Shown here: positions 1 to 7,348 of the stretch, piece by piece
Layout of the letters: every line of letters begins with the position of its first letter
Numbering within the stretch: the first letter of the stretch is position 1
NCBI GenBank assembly: GCA_045649105.1
Contig: JAZRPG010000036.1
Location: 1-33,236 of the forward strand
DNA length: 33,236 bases
Direction: 5' to 3'
Source of the DNA: JAZRPG01 sp045649105
Lineage (GTDB): Bacteria; Bacillota; Clostridia; Oscillospirales; JAAYXM01
The notes under the pieces: generated by a model
What the model was told of the DNA's origin: nothing
Seen by the model: only the letters and a program-made list of their open reading frames with translations
Databases searched by the model: none
Program-made: the position numbers and the translations under genes

Positions 1-1
1 T

Positions 2-649
2 AGAAGAGAAAAAACCGATGAGCGAGGATTTGTTTGTGAATATATATTCCTGCCCTGCGGAATCACAAAAGCGGAGTACCATCACACTGACGAGATATTA
101 AAGAATATGGCAACGCAGTATGAATACAGGACGAATACGGATGCGGATGCCGTTGCGGCACAGCGCGGAGATGTCAGAAATGTCTCAGGTGCGGTTGTGA
201 AGATTAGCAATGAAAATAATCTCGTGTCAGGTCCGCTTCACGACAGCGGAGGAGCAGGACTTATAACTACCGTTTCGGAATATGCAAAGTTTACAAACGC
301 ACTTGCAAATTACGGAAGGTCAGCGCTCGGTGAGCAGATTCTTTCAAAAGGCTCGGTTGAGCTTTTAAGGACAAATCAGCTTTCGGGTGAACAGGCGCGG
401 AATTTCACATGGCCGCAGCTTGCAGGATACGGATACGGGCTCGGCGTGCGCACGCTTATTGACAAGGCAAAGAGCGGAAGCATAGGCCCTGTCGGCGAGT
501 TCGGCTGGGGCGGTGCTGCGGGCGCAACCGTTCTTGTCGACCCGGATAATGAGTTTTCATTTTTTTACGCGCATCATATGCTTAACCCAAAAGAAGAATA
601 TTATCAGCCGCGGCTCAGAAATGTGGCATACATGTGCCTGAATAAATAG
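2..649 (+). CDS. Serine hydrolase, beta-lactamase/PBP-like family (5' truncated)
   Basis: The reading frame is open from the window edge, so the N-terminal part lies upstream; the methionine at 107 is internal. About 215 C-terminal residues are visible. They read like the C-terminal part of class C beta-lactamase-related serine hydrolases (the family of AmpC, EstB and D-aminopeptidases). Typical features are the early segment PCGITKAEYHHTDEI, a GGAGLITTVSEYAKF stretch, GYGYGLGVRT, and GWGGAAGATVLVDP, which corresponds to the HxG/KTG-like strand near the active site. The catalytic SxxK and YxN motifs would be upstream and cannot be checked, so substrate and localisation are unknown. No terminator is evident before trmB, 43 bases downstream. 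Confidence 0.8.
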   Translation, partial: RREKTDERGFVCEYIFLPCGITKAEYHHTDEILKNMATQYEYRTNTDADAVAAQRGDVRNVSGAVVKISNENNLVSGPLHDSGGAGLITTVSEYAKFTNALANYGRSALGEQILSKGSVELLRTNQLSGEQARNFTWPQLAGYGYGLGVRTLIDKAKSGSIGPVGEFGWGGAAGATVLVDPDNEFSFFYAHHMLNPKEEYYQPRLRNVAYMCLNK

Positions 650-692
650 AAAAAACGGCGGCTTAAAAAACAATCCGAGGACGTGTTATAAC

Positions 693-1334
693 GTGAGAAT
701 GAGGAAAAAACCGAATCTTGAAAAGAGGCTTGCGCGCTGTGCAGAGCTTATGCCTGAATGCCCGGAAAAGCTCCGCGGCAGATGGAAGACAGAGTTTGGA
801 TATGATAAGATTTTTATTGAAATCGGTTGTGGAAAGGGGCGCTTTATAACCGAGACCGCAAAGCGCGACAATTCTGCACTTTACATCGGGATAGAACGCG
901 AGCCGGGCGCAATAGTCATGGCTGTTGAAAAGGCATATGAGCAAGAGCTTCGGAATGTTCTGTTTCTCGACTGTGACGCGCAGAGGCTTACTGAGCTGTT
1001 TTCTGACGGCGAGGTGGACGGAATATACCTCAATTTCAGCGACCCGTGGCCGAAGAAAAAGCAGGCAAAGCGAAGACTCACACACAGCGGTTTTCTGGAA
1101 AAATATGATGCAGTGCTTTCAGAAGCCGGGTTTATATTCTTAAAAACTGATAACAGAGGGCTTTTTGAGTTTTCACTTAATTCTTTTGCGGATTACGGAC
1201 TGAGACTTAAAAATATTACTTTTGACCTTGCAGCCTGTGAAACGGATAATATTCAGACAGAGTATGAGAAAAAGTTCACGGAGCTCGGAATGAATATATA
1301 CAGAGCTGAGGCGTATAAGCCTTCAAGGGGGTAA
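693..1334 (+). CDS. trmB: tRNA (guanine-N7-)-methyltransferase
   Basis: Methylates G46 of tRNA to m7G using S-adenosylmethionine. The 213-residue protein is the usual bacterial TrmB length. The SAM-binding motif IEIGCGKGRF is at about residues 42–51, followed by YIGIERE. The diagnostic NFSDPWPKKKQAKRRL segment starts near residue 114, and the C-terminal KTDNRGLFEFS block is present. I chose the GTG at 693 over the ATG at 699 because the family begins MRxRxxP, and a CCGAGG ribosome-binding site lies 12 bases upstream. It is the first complete gene of a tightly packed run that continues to the terminator at 7183. Confidence 0.95.
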   Translation: MRMRKKPNLEKRLARCAELMPECPEKLRGRWKTEFGYDKIFIEIGCGKGRFITETAKRDNSALYIGIEREPGAIVMAVEKAYEQELRNVLFLDCDAQRLTELFSDGEVDGIYLNFSDPWPKKKQAKRRLTHSGFLEKYDAVLSEAGFIFLKTDNRGLFEFSLNSFADYGLRLKNITFDLAACETDNIQTEYEKKFTELGMNIYRAEAYKPSRG

Positions 1335-1341
1335 TGCTCTT

Positions 1342-2205
1342 ATGAAGCGTAATTTGTTGAAGCGTCTGGAGGAAGAACGCTCCGATTATTCCAAGCGGCA
1401 GCGCCTTATAGCTGATTATATACTGAAAAATTACGAAAAGGCAGCATATATGACGGCGGCAAAGCTTGCCGCGGCGACGCAGGCGAGTGAGTCGACCGTA
1501 GTAAGGTTTGCGGCAGAGCTTGGGTACGACGGGTACCCTGCGATGCAGAAGGACCTTCAGGATACGATAAAGAGTAAGCTTACCGCGATGCAGCGCATTG
1601 AGGTTGCAAGCGATAAGATGGGTGAAAATGTTATAGATGCCGTGCTCCGTATGGACGCAGAGAGTATACTCAGTACAATCGAAGAGGTGGACCGCGAGGA
1701 GTTCAATAAAGTTGTTGAGTGTATTCTTTCGGCACGCAACATTTATATAATCGGCGTGCGCGCCGCATCATCGCTTGCATCTTTTCTGGGTTTTTATTTA
1801 AATCTGCTGTTTCCGAATGTGCATATAATAAGCACAATAAGCATGAGCGAGATGTTTGAGCAGATTCTCCGCATTTCGAGCGGAGATGTGTTTATCGGAA
1901 TAAGCTTTCCGAGATATTCGCGGCGGACTTTGAAGGCGATGAACTTTGCAAGAGACCGCAAAGCAGATGTTATCGCAATTACCGATTCTGTAAATTCTCC
2001 GCTGTGCAATTTTGCAAAATATAAGATAGTTTCGCGAAGCGGAATGGTTTCTTTTGCAGATTCAATAGTTGCGCCGATGTCTCTTATAAACGCTCTTATC
2101 GCGGCTGTCAGTATCTCCAGGGAGAGCGATATAAAAAGAACGTTGTCTGCGCTTGAGACAATCTGGGATGAATATGATGAGTATGAGAAGCTCGATAATG
2201 AATAA
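1342..2205 (+). CDS. MurR/RpiR-family transcriptional regulator
   Basis: A 287-residue regulator with an N-terminal helix-turn-helix of the RpiR type (about residues 1–77; LAAATQASESTVVRFAAELGYDGYPAMQ is the characteristic recognition region) and a C-terminal SIS sugar-phosphate-binding domain (about 125–255; YIIGVRAASSLASFLG and GISFPRYSRRT). Family members sense phosphosugars and control sugar catabolism or cell-wall recycling. No sugar gene lies nearby, so its ligand and targets are unknown and it may act elsewhere. The start has a good AAGGGGGT ribosome-binding site overlapping the trmB stop. Its 3' end overlaps the next gene by 8 bases. Confidence 0.92.
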   Translation: MKRNLLKRLEEERSDYSKRQRLIADYILKNYEKAAYMTAAKLAAATQASESTVVRFAAELGYDGYPAMQKDLQDTIKSKLTAMQRIEVASDKMGENVIDAVLRMDAESILSTIEEVDREEFNKVVECILSARNIYIIGVRAASSLASFLGFYLNLLFPNVHIISTISMSEMFEQILRISSGDVFIGISFPRYSRRTLKAMNFARDRKADVIAITDSVNSPLCNFAKYKIVSRSGMVSFADSIVAPMSLINALIAAVSISRESDIKRTLSALETIWDEYDEYEKLDNE

Positions 2206-3430
2206 GAAAATAGTTGTAGTCGGGGCAGGCGCGGCAGGAATGCTTGCCGCGGCGGTTGCCGCAGAAAATGGCGCCGATGTGACGGTGCTTGAAAAAAATG
2301 CCCGTCCGGGGCGGAAGCTTAATATAACAGGTAAGGGCCGGTGCAATATTACAAATGATTGTGATATTGACGGGCTTATGAGAAATATGACGAAAAATGC
2401 GAGATTCATGTACAGCGCATTTTCGGCGTTTTCTCCGCAGGATATGATGCGTCTGCTTGAGTCTCTCGGTGTACAAGTTAAGACAGAGCGCGGTGCGCGC
2501 GTTTTTCCCTGTTCTGATAAGGCGAGTGATGTGACGGACGCGCTCGTGGCGTATATGCGCATGGGTGGTGTGCGCATAAAGAAATGCGAGGCGGCAGATG
2601 TTATAATGTGTGACGGCGCCGTTTCCGGAGTGCGTACGGTGCAGGGCGAGATTGTTCCGTGTGATGCCGTGATTCTTGCAACGGGCGGTATATCGTATCC
2701 GCTTACGGGTTCAACCGGGGACGGGTACAGAATGGCGCGTGAATGCGGCCATACGGTGACGCCGCTTGACGGGTCACTTGTTCCGCTTTCCGCAGAGCCT
2801 GAGCTTTGCAGAAAGGCGCAGGGTCTGACACTTAAGAATGTAACCCTTACTGCATATGATGAGCGCGGAAAAGAAGTTTTTTCAGAGCTCGGAGAAATGA
2901 TGTTTGCTCATTTCGGGGTTACGGGTCCGCTCGTGCTGTCGGCAAGTGCGCATATGCGCGAATTCGGGGAAAAAAGTTATTATATATGCATCGATTTAAA
3001 ACCCGGGCTCACACATGAAAAGCTTGAGGAGAGGCTTCTTCGCGATATGGAGGAAAAGAAGAATAAGGATATCACAAATCTCCTGCGCGGACTTCTTCCT
3101 GCGAGCATAATTCCCATAGTTCTTTCAAAAGCAGATGTGGCAGGAAACGTAAAGGTGAACAGCTTAACCCGAGAAATGCGAGGCAGACTTCGTGATACGC
3201 TTAAGGCGCTGAGGTTTGATGTATCGGGGAAACGGCCAGTGGCAGAGGCGGTTATTACATCGGGAGGGGTTTCCGCTTCTGAGATAAATCCAAAGACGAT
3301 GGAATCGAAAATTGTTTCCGGTTTATATTTCGCAGGAGAGATAATAGATGTTGATGCGTATACCGGCGGATTCAATTTGCAGATAGCATGGTCAAGTGCA
3401 TATGCAGCAGGAAGGTATGCAGCAATTTAA
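2198..3430 (+). CDS. NAD(P)/FAD-dependent oxidoreductase, BaiN/HI0933 family
   Basis: A 410-residue flavoprotein of the HI0933/YhiN/BaiN family. The N-terminal dinucleotide-binding motif is VVVGAGAAGMLAAAVAAE, followed by VLEKNARPGRKLNITGKGRCNITN, which is diagnostic of the family. A second nucleotide-binding stretch is AVILATGGISYPLTGSTGDGY, and the C-terminal FAD contact is GLYFAGEIIDVDAYTGGFNLQ. One family member (BaiN) has been linked to reduction of bile-acid intermediates, but most have no established substrate, so no reaction is assigned. I chose the ATG at 2198 because MNKKIVVVGAG is the normal family start and GAGAAG lies just upstream. Translation is probably coupled to the preceding regulator through the 8-base overlap. 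Confidence 0.92.
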   Translation: MNKKIVVVGAGAAGMLAAAVAAENGADVTVLEKNARPGRKLNITGKGRCNITNDCDIDGLMRNMTKNARFMYSAFSAFSPQDMMRLLESLGVQVKTERGARVFPCSDKASDVTDALVAYMRMGGVRIKKCEAADVIMCDGAVSGVRTVQGEIVPCDAVILATGGISYPLTGSTGDGYRMARECGHTVTPLDGSLVPLSAEPELCRKAQGLTLKNVTLTAYDERGKEVFSELGEMMFAHFGVTGPLVLSASAHMREFGEKSYYICIDLKPGLTHEKLEERLLRDMEEKKNKDITNLLRGLLPASIIPIVLSKADVAGNVKVNSLTREMRGRLRDTLKALRFDVSGKRPVAEAVITSGGVSASEINPKTMESKIVSGLYFAGEIIDVDAYTGGFNLQIAWSSAYAAGRYAAI

Positions 3431-3446
3431 AAACCTGAGAGGCGGT

Positions 3447-3857
3447 GTGAAATTGAGCAGCAAGGAAGTAATGAAAGCGGCAATACGCGTGGCAGTGACC
3501 GAAGGTATGGAGGAGGAACGGCGCGAAATCGAGAATGCGGCAAATGCAGGTATATCAGCCGCGGCTGTGAATTTCGGCGGTGAGTATATATCGGCGATAA
3601 ACAAGGTTATTGAGAGGACTATTGTGGCCGCCCACCGAGAGGGATTGATTGAGGATACACACCTTGAGAATGGCGCTGTTGCAGGTGCGGCACACGAGGC
3701 CATTGCGATGCTTAACAGTAAGGCACTCGGACTCAATATCGGAGGGAAGATAGCAATAGCGCGGTCAGGGGAGCATATATGCGTTGCCATGTATTTTGGC
3801 GTCGGACTTGTTCATCTTAATGAGATAGCAATCGGTGTCGGGCACCGAGTAATATAA
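3447..3857 (+). CDS. HutP-family protein
   Basis: A protein of about 136 residues resembling the clostridial branch of the HutP family. In Bacillus, HutP is a hexameric, L-histidine- and metal-dependent RNA-binding antiterminator of the hut operon. Recognisable blocks are AAVNFGGEYISAINKVIERTIV, HLENGAVAGAAHEAI, LGLNIGGKIAIAR, and the C-terminal segment with HICVAMYFGVG followed by VHLNEIAIGVGHR. No histidine-utilisation genes occur here, so RNA target and ligand are unknown. The start is uncertain: GTG at 3447 and TTG at 3453 are both served by AGAGGCGG. It sits 16 bases after the flavoprotein gene and 12 before cmk. Confidence 0.85.
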   Translation: MKLSSKEVMKAAIRVAVTEGMEEERREIENAANAGISAAAVNFGGEYISAINKVIERTIVAAHREGLIEDTHLENGAVAGAAHEAIAMLNSKALGLNIGGKIAIARSGEHICVAMYFGVGLVHLNEIAIGVGHRVI

Positions 3858-3869
3858 AGGGTGGGGGAA

Positions 3870-4541
3870 ATGAAGAGAATTTCTATCGCTATAGACGGGC
3901 CGAGCGGCGCGGGAAAGAGCACGATATCAAAAATGCTTGCAAAGGAATTTGGCTTTACATATGTCGACACCGGCGCAATATACAGAACCGTGGGCCTATG
4001 TGTGCACAGGAAGGGCCTTTCGACAAATTGCGAAGCAGATGTCCTGCCGTGCCTTGGTGAAATGAAAATAGACATACGCCATGTTGACGGCGTTCAGAGA
4101 ATATTCTTAAACGGCGAGGATGTGTCAGAGGCGATACGGGAGCATGAGATTTCAAGATGCGCGTCAGACGTGTCGGCTATTCCCGGAGTAAGAAAGTTTC
4201 TGCTCGGTATGCAGCGCGAATTTGCGGAGAAATATAGTGTGATTATGGACGGAAGGGATATAGGTACGGTAGTCCTTCCCGATGCCGGCATAAAAATCTT
4301 CCTGACAGCTTCTGATGAGGACCGTGCGCGCAGGCGCTATGAAGAGCTTATCGTGCGCGGAGAAGATGTGAGCTTTGAAAAGGTGCTTTCCGATATGCGC
4401 TTTCGCGATGCGCAGGACTCAAACCGCGCTGTTGCTCCGCTCACCCCTGCAGAAGATGCAATAATTGTCGATACTACGGGTAATTCTCTTGAAGAGAGTG
4501 TGAAGATTATGAAGGATATTATTAAAGGCAGGCTGGTATAA
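3870..4541 (+). CDS. cmk: (d)CMP kinase
   Basis: Phosphorylates CMP and dCMP to the diphosphates with ATP, in pyrimidine nucleotide metabolism. The protein is 223 residues, typical for bacterial Cmk. The P-loop GPSGAGKST spans residues 10–18, followed by YVDTGAIYR (nucleoside-binding region), VIMDGRDIGTVVLP, and the lid/C-terminal blocks RARRRYEEL and RDAQDSNRAVAPL. I chose the ATG at 3870 rather than the GTG at 3861 because MKRISIAIDGP fits the family start and the AAAGGG stretch then sits at normal distance. The stop codon shares one base with the start of plsC, indicating translational coupling. Confidence 0.96.
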   Translation: MKRISIAIDGPSGAGKSTISKMLAKEFGFTYVDTGAIYRTVGLCVHRKGLSTNCEADVLPCLGEMKIDIRHVDGVQRIFLNGEDVSEAIREHEISRCASDVSAIPGVRKFLLGMQREFAEKYSVIMDGRDIGTVVLPDAGIKIFLTASDEDRARRRYEELIVRGEDVSFEKVLSDMRFRDAQDSNRAVAPLTPAEDAIIVDTTGNSLEESVKIMKDIIKGRLV

Positions 4542-5134
4542 TGCTCGGTTATAAAATCTTATTTTATATTCTGCGGCCGGTTGTATTTTTCCTTTACAGA
4601 TTGAGAATTACAGGCCGAGAAAACATACCGCAGGATGCGGTCGTCGTTTGCGCAAACCATACGTCAAATCTTGATGCGGTGCTTATCTGCCTTGCGTTCG
4701 GGAAAGGAAAGCCGCTCTGCTTTATGGCAAAGCAGGAACTGTTTTCGGTTCCGCTTGTAGGCGCACTTCTGCGCAGCATAAATGCAATCCCCGTTAACCG
4801 CGGATCGACGGAAATATCGACGCTCAGAAATGCCATATCTACGCTTAAGGCAGGAGAAAAGGTAATGATTTTTCCTGAGGGAACACGGACTTCGGGAGAT
4901 GAGGGTGTTGAAAGCGCGAAGACGGGTGCTGCGATGATTGCCTGCAGGGCAAAGGTTGATATGCTTCCCGTATATATATCGGCCAAAAAACGCCTTTTTA
5001 AGAGGACAAATGTGATAATAGGCGAAAGAATAAGTACACAGAATGCAGAGGGTGAGGGCAGCCTGAAATACAGAGCGGTTGTGAATTCTGTATTCGGAGA
5101 GATAATGCGCCTTGGAAAAGGCGGTGAGCTGTAG
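4541..5134 (+). CDS. plsC: 1-acyl-sn-glycerol-3-phosphate acyltransferase
   Basis: Acylates lysophosphatidic acid to phosphatidic acid in membrane phospholipid synthesis. The 197-residue protein starts with a hydrophobic membrane-interacting segment (about residues 4–20). It has the catalytic H-x4-D motif in NHTSNLD (H40, D45), the block MAKQELFSVPLVG, INAIPVNRGS, and the substrate-binding FPEGTRTSG. The start codon overlaps the cmk stop (TAATG), and the stop is one base before the ispH start, so cmk–plsC–ispH/rpsA is a single translationally coupled block, a known clostridial arrangement. Confidence 0.94.
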   Translation: MLGYKILFYILRPVVFFLYRLRITGRENIPQDAVVVCANHTSNLDAVLICLAFGKGKPLCFMAKQELFSVPLVGALLRSINAIPVNRGSTEISTLRNAISTLKAGEKVMIFPEGTRTSGDEGVESAKTGAAMIACRAKVDMLPVYISAKKRLFKRTNVIIGERISTQNAEGEGSLKYRAVVNSVFGEIMRLGKGGEL

Positions 5135-5135
5135 A

Positions 5136-7160
5136 ATGGCAGAAATAAGGGTTGCTGATACTGCGGGATTTTGCTTTGGTGTGCGGCGCGCAGTGGGAAT
5201 TGCCGAAAAACTCGGTAAGGAAGGGGTCCGTGCCTGCACCATAGGCCCTATAATTCATAATGAGCATGTGGTTGATTACCTTTGCTCTCTCGGAGTGCCG
5301 AGTGTGAAGTCTGCGGAAGAGGTTCCCGGTGGTACGCTTGCTGTAATAAGGTCACACGGAGTTGCGGCATCGGTGTATGAAATGCTTCGCAAAAACAATA
5401 CGGAGTTTGTTGACGCGACATGTCCGTATGTTCAGAGAATACATAAGATTGTCGGAGAAAAGTCACAACTCGGATATGAGGTAATAATTGTAGGGAAAAG
5501 AGAGCATCCGGAGGTTCTCGGTATCGCGGGACAGTGTACCAATGCTGAAATTATCGGGTCGCCGGACGAGGCGGAGGAGCTTGTAAAAAGGCGCCCTGAG
5601 CTTGCAGTTAAGCCTGTTTGCGTTGTTGCGCAGACCACTATCGGAAGAAATATTTGGGAATATTGTATTAAAATAATAAAAAAGGTATATACAAATTGCG
5701 AAATCTTTGATACAATATGTCTTGCGACCGATAAACGTCAGTCGGAGGCCGCGGCTTTGGCACGCAGGTCGGACGTTATGTTGGTTATCGGGGATAGGAC
5801 AAGTTCCAATACGCAGGAGCTGGTTTCCATCTGTCGTTTGGAATGCAGCAGGGTTCTGCGCCTTGAAAGCGCAGAGGATATCACGGCTGACAGCATTCGC
5901 GGCGCGGAGCGGATCGGCATAACGGCGGGAGCTTCAACACCCGATTGGATAATTAAGGAGGTAGAAGTCAAAATGAGCGAAGAAATCAACAAGATTGAAG
6001 GAGAATCATTTGAGGAGATGCTGCTTAGCTCACTCAAAACTTTAAATACAGGAGAGAAGGTTGTCGGCGTTATAACAGCAATTACCCCGACCGACATTCA
6101 GGTAGACCTTGGTGCGAAATATGCCGGGTACATACCATATTCGGAAGTCAGCCACGACAACAATGTAAATGTCTCCGAAATGTTTAAAGTCGGAGATGAG
6201 ATTGAGGCATACATCGTTCGCGTAAACGATGTTGAGGGTATCGTAACCTTGTCAAAGAAGCGCCTTGACACAATCAAGGGCTGGGACGATGTTGAGCTTG
6301 CACGTCAGGAGAAGACGGCTGTTGAGGGAACAGTAATTGACGAAAATTCAGGCGGAATAGTTGTTTCCGTCCGCGGACTTCATGTGTTTGTTCCCGCATC
6401 GCAGACCGGGCTCCCGAAGGGCGCAGCGCTGTCTGATATGATGCGTCGTAAGGTGCGTTTGCGCATTAAGGAAGTAAACCGTCAGCGCCGTCGCATTGTC
6501 GGTTCTATCCGCGATGTTATCTTCGAGGAGAGAAGAGAGGCAGAGGCCCGCGTTTGGGGCGAAATCGAGGTCGGTAAGGTATACAAGGGCGTTGTCCGTT
6601 CGCTCACATCATACGGTGCATTTGTAGACATCGGCGGTGTGGACGGAATGGTTCATATCTCTGAAATGTCATGGAGCAGAATCGGTCATCCGTCCGAGGT
6701 GTTCAAGATAGGTGACGAGGTAGAGGTGTTTGTCACGGCGCTTGACGCTGAGAAGAAGAAAATCTCCCTCGGATACAGAAAAGAAGAGGACAATCCGTGG
6801 ACAAAATTCACTGCGGGCTTCAATGTTGACGATGTTGCAAAGGTGAAGATAGTAAAGCTTATGCCGTTTGGTGCTTTTGCAGAGGTCATTCCGGGTGTTG
6901 ACGGTCTTATCCATATTTCCCAGATTTCCAATACGCACATTGCGCGTCCGGGTGATGTCCTTAAAGAGGGCGATGAGGTTGATGCGAAAATTACGAATAT
7001 CGACCTTGAGAACAAGAAAATTTCTCTTTCAATGCGCGCTCTGATTCCGGGCGAGGATGTTTCTGCAGGTGCAGATGCTGTGTCTGATGCAGCTGACGAG
7101 GTTGTGGCGACATCCGGCGAGGCAAATGATATTCTCCCCGAGGAGAACGTTGCTGAGTAA
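5136..7160 (+). CDS. ispH: Fused 4-hydroxy-3-methylbut-2-enyl diphosphate reductase / ribosomal protein S1
   Basis: A 674-residue fusion. Residues 1–279 are IspH (LytB), the last enzyme of the MEP isoprenoid pathway, an iron–sulfur reductase. The three cluster ligands C13, C96 and C195, substrate histidines H41, H74 and H124, E126, and the SSNTQEL motif are present. Residues 280–674 carry four S1 RNA-binding domains (about 305–375, 393–460, 478–550 and 563–635) and an acidic tail. IspH–S1 fusions are known in Clostridia. ATG 5136 follows a GGCGGTGAG site; an upstream in-frame start inside plsC is rejected because family IspH begins near MAEIRVADTAGFCFG. A strong internal ribosome-binding site and in-frame ATG at 5973 suggest a separate 395-residue S1 may also be made. 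Confidence 0.95.
   Translation: MAEIRVADTAGFCFGVRRAVGIAEKLGKEGVRACTIGPIIHNEHVVDYLCSLGVPSVKSAEEVPGGTLAVIRSHGVAASVYEMLRKNNTEFVDATCPYVQRIHKIVGEKSQLGYEVIIVGKREHPEVLGIAGQCTNAEIIGSPDEAEELVKRRPELAVKPVCVVAQTTIGRNIWEYCIKIIKKVYTNCEIFDTICLATDKRQSEAAALARRSDVMLVIGDRTSSNTQELVSICRLECSRVLRLESAEDITADSIRGAERIGITAGASTPDWIIKEVEVKMSEEINKIEGESFEEMLLSSLKTLNTGEKVVGVITAITPTDIQVDLGAKYAGYIPYSEVSHDNNVNVSEMFKVGDEIEAYIVRVNDVEGIVTLSKKRLDTIKGWDDVELARQEKTAVEGTVIDENSGGIVVSVRGLHVFVPASQTGLPKGAALSDMMRRKVRLRIKEVNRQRRRIVGSIRDVIFEERREAEARVWGEIEVGKVYKGVVRSLTSYGAFVDIGGVDGMVHISEMSWSRIGHPSEVFKIGDEVEVFVTALDAEKKKISLGYRKEEDNPWTKFTAGFNVDDVAKVKIVKLMPFGAFAEVIPGVDGLIHISQISNTHIARPGDVLKEGDEVDAKITNIDLENKKISLSMRALIPGEDVSAGADAVSDAADEVVATSGEANDILPEENVAE
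5955..5975 (+). promoter_or_regulatory. rpsA: Internal ribosome-binding site and in-frame start within ispH–rpsA
   Basis: AAGGAGGT at 5955–5962 is followed 10 bases later by ATG at 5973, which is in frame (codon 280) exactly at the junction between the IspH part and the S1 part. Initiation here would give a free 395-residue S1-like protein. The sequence match is seen directly; use of the site is inferred. The coding need for the residues KEVEV explains some of the bases but not obviously the whole near-perfect motif. Confidence 0.5.
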
Positions 7161-7182
7161 AACTTATATCTGATATATCGGA

Positions 7183-7220
7183 ATGGCCTGCAGTTTTTAA
7201 AACTGCAGGCCATTTTTTTT
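7183..7220 (+). terminator. Rho-independent terminator of the trmB–ispH/rpsA operon
   Basis: A perfect 14-bp stem (arms at 7183–7196 and 7200–7213, core GGCCTGCAG/CTGCAGGCC) has a minimal AT loop and is followed by a run of T residues to 7220. It lies 22 bases after the S1 stop codon and closes the operon. Confidence 0.95.
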
Positions 7221-7248
7221 AATAATCTGTAAACTCGTCATAAACCGA

Positions 7249-7277
7249 TTGACTTTTATAATTAATAATAATAGAAT
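7249..7277 (+). promoter_or_regulatory. Sigma-A-type promoter for the ABC exporter pair
   Basis: TTGACT (7249–7254), a 17-bp spacer and TAGAAT (7272–7277) lie 71 bases upstream of the first exporter gene and just downstream of the preceding terminator. No clear operator or regulator gene is adjacent. Confidence 0.75.
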
Positions 7278-7348
7278 TTCAAGTGGATAAATGACGGCTT
7301 TGGAGGAAAAGCTGATTTTTGTATAGTCAGATATGTGGAGGACATAAA

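Noticed and set aside
6686..7213. A 175-codon open frame antisense to the S1 domains
   Set aside because: It lies opposite conserved S1 repeats and runs into the terminator; the translation has no recognisable domain. It is a by-product of codon usage.
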